From Aureispira sp. CCB-QB1 (GTDB lineage Bacteria; Bacteroidota; Bacteroidia; Chitinophagales; Saprospiraceae): a stretch of DNA of 64,000 nucleotides. Below the pieces are notes generated by a model. It saw only the letters and a list, made by a program, of their open reading frames with translations. It had not been told where the DNA came from and searched no databases. The position numbers and the translations under genes were made by a program. Position 1 is the first letter of the stretch. Every line of letters begins with the position of its first letter. Of this stretch, positions 48,601 to 55,250 are shown piece by piece. The stretch spans positions 248,001-312,000 of the forward strand of contig NZ_JHBV01000016.1 of assembly GCF_000724545.1 (NCBI RefSeq), given 5' to 3'.

Positions 48601-48669
48601 TACTGGTACATTATTCGTCTAGAAAATGATGACACGATTATCAAAGGTGCTGTCACTATTAAACGATAA
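42658..48669 (+). CDS. Giant T9SS type-B secreted protein: Gly-rich insert, Ig-like supra-repeat, gliding-associated CTD
   Basis: The 2003-residue protein has a signal peptide (1-23). A beta-helix-like N-terminal region (about 25-180: IIYVSPTGLSTAPGTIGSPT, VLDGGYE) is interrupted by about 300 Gly-rich residues. Then come about 16 Ig-like modules of about 80 residues, most with a conserved 'C.G....L.A' strand and NWYSDA, GDLVFYD or YxWTGPNGF. Modules 3-12 follow an A-B-C order repeated three times plus a fourth A. The end (IVDLFTPNGDGVNDYWPVDF, DGTYWYIIRL) is a type-B (CHU_C, gliding-associated) T9SS domain, which depends on PorP/SprF-type partners; such a gene follows directly. It is likely a surface adhesin (inference). 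Confidence 0.9.
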   Translation: MRKVLRIPILVLMLGLLIQHAQAQTNCGDIIYVSPTGLSTAPGTIGSPTDLETALTMVTPTKHNIKVLNGIYSFSNTLNIPTSAVLDGGYEIVAGEWVKNSSLLTRLDINAPFTTSAGVGHYIAVRLDGVTDVYIKDISIVNTRNASGTTGNRGRTVYGIHVANSTNFFFSRLDITTRDASAGANGATGAAGLNGSNGRSGHGGDDDGSSCGGAGGVDDGQGGNGAGGGGNGGTGAVTCNGATNGSVGVNSGIFRAGGGGGGGGAGGTDSGADGRPGGRGGNGGAGAAGGNNGNGGTTPSSCAGNNGGSGANGAIGANGADANTPPPAVTFAQFFLPATQAPQGADGAGGGGGGGAGGGGGQEDDGSFGCFADDGSGAGGGGGGGGGQGGQGGFGGFGGGGSFGIYAQMGNTNPNLNDIAITTGAFGNGGARGLGGAPGLGGLGGARGTGSGGDCSEVGCGGTGGRGGNGGRGGRGQAGRPGVSVPVQGTTRNGTTIPNPREITASMFGGCTNSEIVITKDGGTWGSPPNSIFINDLTASTSSYNTNSPTAIVSYGATGHYDLVVDGVTYTSFIYIRDTRALPTFDPAMSPTICEGQTFTMNTPVTAAAYEWILFEGANNTSNPIGIYNTKVASFPTPVTGATVNYHLRLRVRDDCCGWSAPVYFDFDAIPTSAGPSVTLDTVCAGESASITVTGSGTLNWFSDALGQVNIATGPAPTLTLNTPILNQNTVFYAGQSIGSCLGPLTSAEVIVNQLPNQPSTTPIEVCSGEDVVLTATGSGVGDLVFYDAALNEVGRTTMSLAVPNASLNLGPLAVGSYSYYTREDNGTCESPLNLIGVTVHALPTAPTATGTTICAGNSVSLSANAAGTINWYSDAALTNLLATGSTYTTGNLMTTTSYFVTRADANSCESSATTVTVTVNPSPTAPTAAGTAICSGNTATLTATGAGGMLTWYNDATGTTVVGNGASFTTPTLTQNTTYYVQEMNTTTGCMSTLTAVVVTVNPLPTMPSSGTSVMVCAGEDVILTAVGSGTGDLVFYDNTPTEIGRITMSGAPTANYNAGALATGNYNFSVREDNGTCLSAATAISVTVNALPTAPTAAGTSICSGNNATLMANTTGTANWYSDAALTNLIHTGSVYPTGNLNISTDFYVTQVDNNGCESPATTVTVTVNSNPTAPTGTPDTICAGATATLMASGAGGTINWYSDASATLQIGTGTSFTTNVLAQSTTYYAQEVSADGCLSPLTAITAEVNPLPNTPSANTITVCQGQDVILSATGSGSGDLVFYNNSNTEIGRVTMAGNPNATFNLGALAAGNYVYYAAEDNSNCTSGLVAIGVSVNALPTAPVVADVTICAGTTASLTAGSTVNWYSDAALSNLLATSNTFTTSTLTTTTNYYATTVDANGCTSLSDTVTVTVDLLPTIPTTMPDTTCEGNAATLMATGSGGTINWYSDATGMTVLTTGTTLNLPIVNQTTTYYVNETNSTTGCVSSMGMATVVVHPNPNPPSASNIVICSGADVILTATGSGTGDLVFYNTSNTEIGRFTMSSGNATGTFNAGPLAVGNYVYFVAEDAGDCISTLTSINVEVRQLPAAPTAFNDSPVCEGESVFVQANTIVGANYSWTGPNGFSTTLQNFSLNNVTAAQAGTYNVAVTLNGCTSNSTPTTVTVNPRPVLNPLTSNSPLCELDALDITTTPVAGATYAWTGPNGFAATTQNVNIPSVSETDHQGFYTLIATDANGCASLPLSTLVMITALPDAGMASNNSPVCVGEEVKLQVPEIFGATYAWTGPNGFTSTNRTPNFNATIGDTGTYSVVVTVNNCSSTYTTEVEIAPSPSIVIMPDTTITLGTLLELSVTGGVTYEWIPATHLNNATIPNPIFTAPGVGTYTYVVKGYNALGCSSMSPKLLITVEQPAVEDLKIVDLFTPNGDGVNDYWPVDFLQDPAIGPYTLQIVSRGGMEVLNTQNYQNDWYGTYNGKDLPDGTYWYIIRLENDDTIIKGAVTIKR
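43196..44110 (+). repeat. Gly-rich low-complexity coding segment
   Basis: About 300 codons within the giant gene are dominated by GGT/GGC (for example AGGGGGGGGAGG, GAGGGGGGGGGQGGQGGFGG). GC content rises well above that of the surroundings, producing long spurious ORFs on both strands. Gly is not spaced every third residue, so it is not collagen-like. A short non-Gly island (about 43624-43680, PPPAVTFAQFFLPATQAP) and a second (about 43861-43930) break it. Confidence 0.8.
44941..47440 (+). repeat. Three-module (A-B-C) supra-repeat in the giant gene
   Basis: Ig-like modules follow in fixed order: A (GDLVFYD, near 44941, 45686, 46435, 47176), B (NWYSDAALTNL, near 45202, 45952, 46696) and C (GGxxNWYxDA or similar, near 45439, 46190, 46930). 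The period is about 745 bp. Copies in the same register are more alike than neighbours, which indicates duplication as a triplet. Confidence 0.8.
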
Positions 48670-48673
48670 AATG

Positions 48674-48725
48674 ACTTTCTATTGCTATGGAACTGCTCTG
48701 CGGAGTAGTTCCTAGCTAAGAAAGT
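48674..48725 (+). other. Intergenic hairpin between the giant gene and the PorP/SprF-OmpA gene
   Basis: GGAACTGCTC / GAGTAGTTCC (48689-48698 and 48703-48712, one G-T pair) is flanked by outer arms ACTTTCT / AGAAAGT (48674-48680 and 48719-48725). There is no T-run, so it may be a transcript-stabilising or processing structure between two co-transcribed genes instead of a terminator. Confidence 0.55.
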
Positions 48726-48744
48726 TTTCAAATTGAAAATTATT

Positions 48745-50352
48745 ATGATAAAAATAATTCAAAAATGTATAGGAGCAGCCTTGTTGTTTAGTGCCTTTCA
48801 TCTTCAAGCACAACAACTACCTTTGCTCAATCATTACATTTACAATCCATATCTGTACAATCCTGCTCGTACAGGTCAAAATGACTTTGGAACAGCAAGT
48901 TTGCATTTTAAAAAGCAATGGACCTCTTTACCTAGCTCTCCTTTTAGTGGCGTTGTTAGTGTAGAATCGCCTATCAAAACAGAGAAATTAGGGAACATGG
49001 GACTTGGAGGAATGTTGTACGTTGACCAATTACACATTACTACTAATGTTGGAGGGATGGCCACCTATGCTTATCATATCCCGTTTCAAAAAGAGATTGA
49101 TTTTAAGCATGGTCTGAGTGCTGGACTTTCTTTGGGTTTTGTCCACCAACGATTTAATTACCCTGATGCTACCGTAGAAAATCCTAATGACAATCAATTA
49201 TTACCTTCTGAAAGTAGTGGGACGTCATTTGATTTCAGTGCTGGCTTAGATTATCAATGGAAGGAGTTACACGTTGGGGTTTCTATGCTTCAAGGTCTAA
49301 ATACTGGTCTTCGATTGTTAAATGGCAGTCAAAGCGATCTTAGGTATATCAATACCCGTCAATGGTTGGTCTCGGCAAGCTATAAGCATTTGTTTGGACC
49401 TGAAGACAAAAAACATCGAGTGTATTTGCAACCAATTTTTATGGGTAGAATCATAGAAGACATTCCTTTTCAAGCTGAAGCTAATGTAATTGTTGGTTTA
49501 GATGGAATGGGATGGCTTGGTATTGGTTACCGTTCTAGTAATAATACGACTGCAACCTCTTCTATTGATGTAACCCTAGGAGTTGAAATCAAACGCCAAT
49601 TTATTTTTGCCTACACGTTTGGAATTGGTGTAGATGCCAATATGAATGCTAGTATGGGGACGCAGCATGAGATGATGCTGGCTTATCGTTTTGGTGAAAA
49701 CAAAAAGATCAAGCAATTGGAAAACAGCATGAAGGAAATGGAAGCTAAAAATCAAGCTTTGCAGTTGAATATTGAAAATAATCGAAAAACAGTTGATTCG
49801 TTGCAAACTGTTCTCAAAGAAACCAATTCGGTTATTGAGAAAAACACCAAGTCTATTGAGCAACAAGGGAACGCAATCAAAGAGAATAGTTCTAAAATTC
49901 AAAAACATGATTCTGCTATCAAAAAGAATCAAGATGAAATTAATGAACTTAGAAAAATGCTTGAAAATCAACCGTTGAAATACAAAAAAATTGGTGAAGT
50001 ATTTTTTGATAATGGCTCTACTAAATTAGGGGCTACTTCAGAAGCCAATCTAGATGCGGTAAAACAAGCATTAGACCAAGCCAAGGCTAGAGGAAACGAA
50101 ATTCGTGTTTACATCAAAGGCAATGCTAGTACTGATGGTAATGCCAAACGAAACATGGAATTGTCCATGCGTCGCGCAACTGCTGTTCGTCAATATCTAG
50201 TTAACAAAGGGTTGAATGGTGATGCTGTTACGCTCATTCCGATGGGAGAAGAAGATCCTACCGATGGTACCAAAGCGAATACAAATGGTGACTCGAAAGA
50301 TCGACGCGTAGATATTATTTTTACAGAGAAAAAACCAAAAGGTAGATTATAA
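48745..50352 (+). CDS. PorP/SprF-family protein fused to a coiled coil and an OmpA domain
   Basis: I start at the ATG at 48745 (MIKIIQKCIGAALLFSAFHL), 535 residues; the in-frame TTG at 48733 adds four residues to the signal peptide. Residues about 22-310 are a PorP/SprF outer-membrane barrel (NPYLYNPARTGQNDFGTASL, KQWTSLPSSPFSGVVSVESP). Residues about 320-425 form a coiled coil (IKQLENSMKEMEAKNQALQL, then NAIKENSSKIQKHDSAIKKN). Residues about 428-530 are an OmpA C-terminal domain (VFFDNGSTKL, STDGNAKRNMELSMRRATAV, DRRVDIIF), with the Asp and Arg that contact peptidoglycan. PorP/SprF partners help type-B CTD proteins reach the surface; the giant type-B protein gene lies just upstream. Confidence 0.88.
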   Translation: MIKIIQKCIGAALLFSAFHLQAQQLPLLNHYIYNPYLYNPARTGQNDFGTASLHFKKQWTSLPSSPFSGVVSVESPIKTEKLGNMGLGGMLYVDQLHITTNVGGMATYAYHIPFQKEIDFKHGLSAGLSLGFVHQRFNYPDATVENPNDNQLLPSESSGTSFDFSAGLDYQWKELHVGVSMLQGLNTGLRLLNGSQSDLRYINTRQWLVSASYKHLFGPEDKKHRVYLQPIFMGRIIEDIPFQAEANVIVGLDGMGWLGIGYRSSNNTTATSSIDVTLGVEIKRQFIFAYTFGIGVDANMNASMGTQHEMMLAYRFGENKKIKQLENSMKEMEAKNQALQLNIENNRKTVDSLQTVLKETNSVIEKNTKSIEQQGNAIKENSSKIQKHDSAIKKNQDEINELRKMLENQPLKYKKIGEVFFDNGSTKLGATSEANLDAVKQALDQAKARGNEIRVYIKGNASTDGNAKRNMELSMRRATAVRQYLVNKGLNGDAVTLIPMGEEDPTDGTKANTNGDSKDRRVDIIFTEKKPKGRL

Positions 50353-50380
50353 ACCTTTTTAATTTCAAATTCATACATAG

Positions 50381-50411
50381 AGGCTACGTCTTAGGACGTA
50401 GTCTTTTTTTT
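50381..50411 (+). terminator. Intrinsic terminator after the PorP/SprF-OmpA gene
   Basis: A 10-bp stem (AGGCTACGTC 50381-50390 with GACGTAGTCT 50395-50404, one G-T pair) and a TTAG loop are followed by eight Ts. Confidence 0.85.
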
Positions 50412-50600
50412 GTTTATTCCCTTGCCAACTTGTTGGATCAATTATTTTTGTCGTTAGAACTATCTTAAAAAGAGATGCTCTATAAACCTAACTTCCTCCC
50501 AAACATCCTAGTTGTTTCTATATCAGTCTATTTCTTATGATATAAAACCGAATAAGTCTATGAGAAACAAACCATTTTTATTTACTTTTGATATTCTAAC

Positions 50601-50646
50601 AGTTCGTTGATTAGTCGCTCTGCTACTGCATGGTTTCAACAAACTA
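50601..50646. repeat. Short 46-bp interspersed element with inverted ends
   Basis: AGTTCGTTGA (50601-50610) and TCAACAAACTA (50636-50646) are near-complementary ends around the core CTCTGCTACTGCATGGTT. It is a diverged, shortened copy of the family at 58881-58988. Confidence 0.65.
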
Positions 50647-50688
50647 CTGATATTTCCAATAGCCAAACAAAGTACATAACCATAAAAG

Positions 50689-52485
50689 ATGACGTACATC
50701 AGTCCAATTAAAACCTATTTTAACACAACTCTGAAACATTCCCCCTCTCTGATTAGTCTACTACTTGTTATTTTTTTAATAACAGGCAAAAAGAGCTATG
50801 CACAAACGCCTTCTAATCAATTAATAAAACAATCCCAAAAGTTCTTTTATACCAATCCTGATAGTGCCCTGTTCTATGCCCAAAAAGCATTAGAACAATC
50901 TAAAATAGAGCAAGATAGTCTACAAATAGCCTGTGCCTTAAAAACAATAGGTATTGTCTATTCATTTACGCAGCAATACAAAAAGTCTGTTTCATTCTAT
51001 TACGATGCCCTTCAATTATTTGGACAACTAAAAGAAGCCAAGCAAATTGCTCAGACAGAAAATAATCTTGCAATAGTTTATAGAGACTTAGGACTATATG
51101 AGCAAGCGGCTGCCTTGCACCTCAATACTTTGCGTTTTTTTGAGTCAATTGAGGATACGCTACGTATATCACAGGTATACAATAACCTTGGGATTACTTA
51201 TGAAAAAATAAAAGATTTTAAAACCGCTCTAAAGTATTATAACAAAGCTTTAAACCATACCGCTAAGCAAGACTCTATAACGATAGGGTGCATTTATTTA
51301 AATCTAGGAGTTGTATATGATTTGCGAGATCAAAATGATACGGCTCTATACTTCTACCAAAAGGCAGCTTTTATATTTAGTGCTATACAATCGTTAGACG
51401 ATTTGGCAAGTACTTATTTAAATATGGGCGCCTTACATATCAAGACACTTACACTGGATTCCGCATTATACTATCAAGAAAAGGCTTATCAGTTACAAGA
51501 AGATTTTTTTCAAAATGACGTATCTTATTATACTCAATTAGGTGAAATTTATTACAAAAAAAAGGATTACCAACAAGCCCTAAAGCATTTAGATCATGCT
51601 TATAAACTAAATTCCAAAGTAGGAAGTCAAAAAAAATTGTTGGCTACACTGGGCTGGTTAAGAGAAACCTATGCTGCCCTTGGACATTATGCTCAAGCAT
51701 ATGCGTATACTGTTCAGGAAAAAATGCTCAAAGATAGTTTGTATACTTCTGAACGAATAAAACTGGTAGAAAGCTTAGAAATTCAATACGATGTCGAGAA
51801 AAAAGAACAGCAAATTGTTGTATTAAATGATCACTTAGAGCTAGAACAAAACAAAAGACTTTTGGCGGAACAGCAAGCAAAAATTCAACGCATTTATCAA
51901 AATGTATCTATTGTTGGTATTTTTATAGCCTTACTCTTTGTTGCCTTGCTTGTTAATCGGATGAGAATTCGAAAAAAACTTTTTTTAACGCGTGAGGCGG
52001 CCCTTCAACAACAGCACAAAATTTCAGAACTAGAGCGTCAGCAGTTGCAAGCAGATCTCGAACACAAAAATAGGGCACTCAGCAACTTGGCACTAGCTGC
52101 GGTACAAAAGAATGAAATGTTGGATTCATTAGAAGAAAAATTACACCTACTCACGCAAGAAAATCAAAAAGCAGCCGTCTCTATCAAGCCTATCCAAAAA
52201 TTACTCAAACAGCAGGTTGCTATTGAGGAAGACTGGAATGAATTTAAAATTCACTTTGAGGAAGTCCACCCCGATTTTTATAAAAAACTATTAGCTGCCT
52301 CCGATGCTTTGACTCAAAACGACTTGAAACACTGTACTTACATGAAGGTCAAATTGGATAGCAAGGAAATTGCCAGAATTATGGGAATTTCACCCAAAAG
52401 TGTCCAAATGTCTCGCTACAGGATTAAGAAAAAATTACAGCTAGGCAAGGAAGATGATTTATTTGCGTTTATTGAACGCTTATAA
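50689..52485 (+). CDS. TPR-repeat membrane sensor with C-terminal LuxR-like HTH
   Basis: The 598-residue protein has an N-terminal hydrophobic segment (about 20-39, signal or anchor), TPR repeats (about 45-370), one transmembrane helix (about 405-425, VSIVGIFIALLFVALLVN), a coiled coil and a C-terminal helix-turn-helix (about 545-598: LDSKEIARIMGISPKSVQMS, RYRIKKKLQL). This layout is common in Bacteroidota, where the periplasmic TPR part senses a signal and the cytoplasmic HTH acts on transcription. No histidine kinase domain is present. Targets are unknown. Confidence 0.85.
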   Translation: MTYISPIKTYFNTTLKHSPSLISLLLVIFLITGKKSYAQTPSNQLIKQSQKFFYTNPDSALFYAQKALEQSKIEQDSLQIACALKTIGIVYSFTQQYKKSVSFYYDALQLFGQLKEAKQIAQTENNLAIVYRDLGLYEQAAALHLNTLRFFESIEDTLRISQVYNNLGITYEKIKDFKTALKYYNKALNHTAKQDSITIGCIYLNLGVVYDLRDQNDTALYFYQKAAFIFSAIQSLDDLASTYLNMGALHIKTLTLDSALYYQEKAYQLQEDFFQNDVSYYTQLGEIYYKKKDYQQALKHLDHAYKLNSKVGSQKKLLATLGWLRETYAALGHYAQAYAYTVQEKMLKDSLYTSERIKLVESLEIQYDVEKKEQQIVVLNDHLELEQNKRLLAEQQAKIQRIYQNVSIVGIFIALLFVALLVNRMRIRKKLFLTREAALQQQHKISELERQQLQADLEHKNRALSNLALAAVQKNEMLDSLEEKLHLLTQENQKAAVSIKPIQKLLKQQVAIEEDWNEFKIHFEEVHPDFYKKLLAASDALTQNDLKHCTYMKVKLDSKEIARIMGISPKSVQMSRYRIKKKLQLGKEDDLFAFIERL

Positions 52486-52486
52486 A

Positions 52487-52552
52487 CAGTAGCTTGAAGT
52501 AGACACAGCTTATCTGACAATTGTTCCTGTGACTACTTCAAGCTACTGCTTT
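52487..52552. terminator. Long hairpin between convergent genes
   Basis: The 16-bp perfect stem CAGTAGCTTGAAGTAG / CTACTTCAAGCTACTG (52487-52502 and 52533-52548) is extended inwards by CACAG / CTGTG. It lies between two convergent stop codons. T-runs are weak. Confidence 0.7.
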
Positions 52553-52562
52553 GTCAAACAAT

Positions 52563-53525
52563 CTACTTATTGACAACCAATGGCTTTGTCATACGCTCTT
52601 CTCCGACTTCTACAGTACAAAAATATTGTCCACTTGCCACTTTTTGGAGATTAACATCAATTTGATGCTCGCCTGCTGCCAATTTATTGTAGTTTTTACT
52701 CCAAACTTGTTGCCCTTCTGCATTGGTCAGACTTACCTTTACTTTTGTTGAGGTCTCTGCTAAATTCAGTAAAATTGTAGTTTGACTAATAGCTGGATTA
52801 GGGTATGTATTCAAGGTAAATCCCTGCTGTTGCACTTCTTCAATATTGGTCTTTGAGTTGATTGAAGTGTTGCCTTTGCGTTCTTTGGGTGCTTTCATTT
52901 CGCCATCCCACAAAACAAATCGAACTGCCCGCTTTCCTTTTCTAGGATGTCCTTCTGAGGTTTTGTGTGCTCCTCCTTTTTTTCTTTCCTCCTTACATTC
53001 TTTTCGTTTTGCTTTTTCTGCTTCCGATAAATATTTATCTAATATAGCTTCTTTCTTCGCTTTCCACGCCTCATGATTTGCCTTCATAGGTTCCATTGAT
53101 TCTTTAATCAAATCCTTATTGCGCTCCATAAAAGGCTTCATAGATTCCATAAGTGCTTTCCGTTTTTCTCTTAACGGCTCCAACTTACTTTGGCGCATTG
53201 CACGGATTTCATCCCTACTTTTACCCGTTTCTTTGTATGTTCTCATCTCCTTATGTAGTAAACGCATTTCAGTATGCAAGGCTTTTTCTTCTATTCTTTT
53301 TTGTGCCAAAAAGTCTCTATCCTCTTGTTTCAAAGCTGCTAGAAATTGATCATGTGCTGCCTTTTTGATCGGGTAAACTTCTTCCTTATGAAATTTTTGC
53401 AAAGCCGCTCGCGCTTCTTTATTTAATTTTTGAGGATGCTTATGTCTTTTTTTATGTCCTTCTTGTGCCCATACGGCATTTAAACCCAGTCCTATTACTA
53501 ATATTACTAACAATACTTGCTTCAT
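52563..53525 (-). CDS. Lys-rich coiled-coil secreted protein with T9SS type-A sorting domain
   Basis: The 320-residue protein has a signal peptide (1-20, ending VWAQ). A highly charged helical region (about 22-200) follows, with repeated Glu/Lys/Met/His motifs (RLLHKEMRTYKETG, KPFMERNKDLIKESMEPM, KAKRKECKEERKKGG). The type-A T9SS domain begins at TLNTYPNPAISQTTILL. The helical part is vaguely reminiscent of Spy/CpxP-type proteins but has no LTxxQ motif, so I do not assign a family. Confidence 0.75.
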   Translation of the reverse strand: MKQVLLVILVIGLGLNAVWAQEGHKKRHKHPQKLNKEARAALQKFHKEEVYPIKKAAHDQFLAALKQEDRDFLAQKRIEEKALHTEMRLLHKEMRTYKETGKSRDEIRAMRQSKLEPLREKRKALMESMKPFMERNKDLIKESMEPMKANHEAWKAKKEAILDKYLSEAEKAKRKECKEERKKGGAHKTSEGHPRKGKRAVRFVLWDGEMKAPKERKGNTSINSKTNIEEVQQQGFTLNTYPNPAISQTTILLNLAETSTKVKVSLTNAEGQQVWSKNYNKLAAGEHQIDVNLQKVASGQYFCTVEVGEERMTKPLVVNK

Positions 53526-53593
53526 CTTATTTATTATTTTATGAATATTTAATTTTATTTTTTGAACAATTACTTAAACCATCACCCCGTTTA

Positions 53594-53819
53594 AAAATCG
53601 TATCAACCTAATTATCAGCAAGATAATTTTTATATTTTTACTTCGTGAGCCTACGGGTTCGTAGAAAAACTAAACTTGCCAAGTAGGTTTGTGCTACTAG
53701 CACAAAAGCCCAAGTTCATGACCAGAGGGAACTAGTCTTGCGCTCTCATGAGCGAACCGAGCATAGCGAGCTCACGACCGAAGGGAGTAACAAAGCGAAC
53801 AATAATCAACGGAGTATTA
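53594..53819. repeat. Interspersed MITE-like element, long form (second copy)
   Basis: From AAATCGTATCAACCTAATTA (53595-53614) to TCAACGGAGTATTA (53806-53819). The stretch 53622-53740 repeats 2452-2573 with few changes (CTTCGTGAGCCTACGGGTTC; AAAAGCCCAAGTTCATGACC). A further CATGAGCGAACCGAGC and ACGACCGAAGGGAGTAACAA segment is related to 33775-33840. There is no gene inside. Confidence 0.65.
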
Positions 53820-53954
53820 TCAAACAATAATGTGTTTAAATTACCCTGTTGCCTCCTTAGAGTTGAAAGAAATGAAAAGGTTTAATACGTACTAGTATAA
53901 ATTTTAATATCGCCAAGTACTTTGTTCCTCTTTTGATAATAATGCGATGAAAAC

Positions 53955-53985
53955 TTGCTTTTTTAATATAGCTATCCTATATTCG
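53955..53985 (+). promoter_or_regulatory. Probable promoter of the phhA leader transcript
   Basis: TTG (53955-53957), a 20-nt spacer and TATATTCG (53978-53985, one mismatch to TAnnTTTG) would start transcription near 53992, about 26 nt before the leader-peptide ATG. Confidence 0.5.
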
Positions 53986-54017
53986 TTGCATTACTCCGTT
54001 GAAGAACAAAACAAATA

Positions 54018-54107
54018 ATGAGTACAGCAACTAAATATTTTAACACATCTTACTACTACTGGTATTTTATACTTAGTGGACAGGATGTCTTATGCCGTTG
54101 CTTGTAA
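54018..54107 (+). CDS. Tyr-rich leader peptide of an aromatic amino-acid attenuator
   Basis: The 29-codon ORF (ATG 54018, TAA 54105) encodes MSTATKYFNTSYYYWYFILS and nine more residues. Six aromatic codons in a row, Tyr-Tyr-Tyr-Trp-Tyr-Phe, occupy 54051-54068; in total there are five Tyr, two Phe and one Trp. It lies directly before mutually exclusive hairpins and upstream of phenylalanine 4-hydroxylase, the gene that makes Tyr from Phe. It is too short to be a functional protein; its translation is the sensor. Tyr shortage would stall the ribosome on the Tyr codons. Confidence 0.85.
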   Translation: MSTATKYFNTSYYYWYFILSGQDVLCRCL

Positions 54108-54168
54108 CTTCTACGATAACGATATAGAATTTAAAATCCTAGTCCACTTTTGGGCTAGGATTTTTTTT
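54075..54168 (+). promoter_or_regulatory. Transcription attenuator: antiterminator and terminator
   Basis: The terminator is a 14-bp stem (54133-54146 with 54151-54164, loop CTTT) that runs into eight Ts (54161-54168). The segment AGTGGACAGGAT (54075-54086), inside the leader ORF just after the aromatic codons, pairs with ATCCTAGTCCACT (54136-54148) as 12 bp with one bulged A, which would consume the left arm of the terminator. A ribosome stalled on 54051-54068 leaves 54075-54086 mostly exposed; one that reaches the stop codon covers or passes it, so the terminator forms. Confidence 0.85.
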
Positions 54169-54245
54169 GTTTAAACAAACCATATTTCTTCACTTTTGAG
54201 TAAAAAGATATTTAATAATTACTCAAAGATTACAATCAAAACAGC

Positions 54246-55028
54246 ATGAGACAAGAGTATGATAAATACACTGCCGAGCACCACCAAGTATGGGCATTGA
54301 TGTACCAAGAACAAATGGATATTTTAACATCTAGAGCTACAAAAACCTATCTTAAGGGCATCGAAACAGTTCAATTTGAAGAGGACAAAATCCCGCGTTT
54401 CACGATAGTAAATAAAGCCTTAAAGACATTGACAGGCTGGCAAGTTTATGCTGTTCCTGGAATTATTGACAACAAGCCTTTCTTTGAATTATTAGCACAA
54501 AAACAATTTCCTGCTACAACTTGGATGCGGAGTCTGGCACAACTAAAATACATTGAAGAACCAGATATGTTTCACGATGTTTTTGGTCATGTTCCGCTAT
54601 TGAGTGAACCCTACTTTGCTGGATTTCTAAACGGATTAAGTCAAATAGCTCTAGAGTTTATCGAATCTCCCACTGCGGTTGAATTAATGGCGAGAATTTA
54701 TTGGTATACGATTGAGTTTGGACTGATAAAGGAAGAGGAAACGATTAAGATCTATGGTGCAGGTATTTTATCCTCTCCTGGTGAATCCGTTTACTCCCTA
54801 AGCGATCAACCCGAGCATTTTGCTTTTGATTTGGACAAAATATTAGGTACTCCTTACATTAAAGATAAGTTTCAAGCACAGTACTTCATTACAGAATCTT
54901 ACCAACAACTATACAACAGTTTGCCTCAACTAAAAGAACGAATCAAACAAGCAGTTGAGTCCAATTTAGTTGTTGAAGATGGTCAAGCATTTAATTTTGA
55001 AGATTTGCTCGTCACTATAAATAACTAA
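54246..55028 (+). CDS. phhA: Phenylalanine 4-monooxygenase (phenylalanine hydroxylase)
   Basis: The enzyme hydroxylates Phe to Tyr with O2 and a pterin cofactor. The 260-residue single-domain protein has all three iron ligands of aromatic amino-acid hydroxylases: His110 and His115 (EPDMFHDVFGHVPLL) and Glu157 (YWYTIEFGLI), plus GAGILSSPGESVYSL near the active site. It lacks the ACT regulatory domain of the animal enzyme, as is usual in bacteria. It is controlled by the Tyr-rich attenuator upstream and is followed by aroB and aroC, so it appears to be anabolic, supplying tyrosine (inference). A strong hairpin after the gene separates it from aroB. Confidence 0.95.
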   Translation: MRQEYDKYTAEHHQVWALMYQEQMDILTSRATKTYLKGIETVQFEEDKIPRFTIVNKALKTLTGWQVYAVPGIIDNKPFFELLAQKQFPATTWMRSLAQLKYIEEPDMFHDVFGHVPLLSEPYFAGFLNGLSQIALEFIESPTAVELMARIYWYTIEFGLIKEEETIKIYGAGILSSPGESVYSLSDQPEHFAFDLDKILGTPYIKDKFQAQYFITESYQQLYNSLPQLKERIKQAVESNLVVEDGQAFNFEDLLVTINN

Positions 55029-55030
55029 AG

Positions 55031-55075
55031 TAATCCGATTGCACTATCTAATGAAATGCTAGTGTAATCGGATTC
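55031..55075 (+). terminator. Hairpin after phhA
   Basis: TAATCCGATTGCACTA (55031-55046) pairs with TAGTGTAATCGGATT (55060-55074) over 15 bp with one G-T pair. No T-run follows, so termination may be partial, allowing some read-through into aroB. Confidence 0.6.
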
Positions 55076-55250
55076 GTTATTTGGTAACAATGACGTTGTT
55101 TAAAATTAAGTAAGCACTCAAAATTATTATTCCACATTTTCCCAACCTTTTGAGTTAATCTTGCTTCAAAACCCAATACAAAATATAATTTAAGCTAATT
55201 CTGCTTTCTTGCTCGCTAAGAATTGGTTTTATGAGAAATAAAAACACCGT

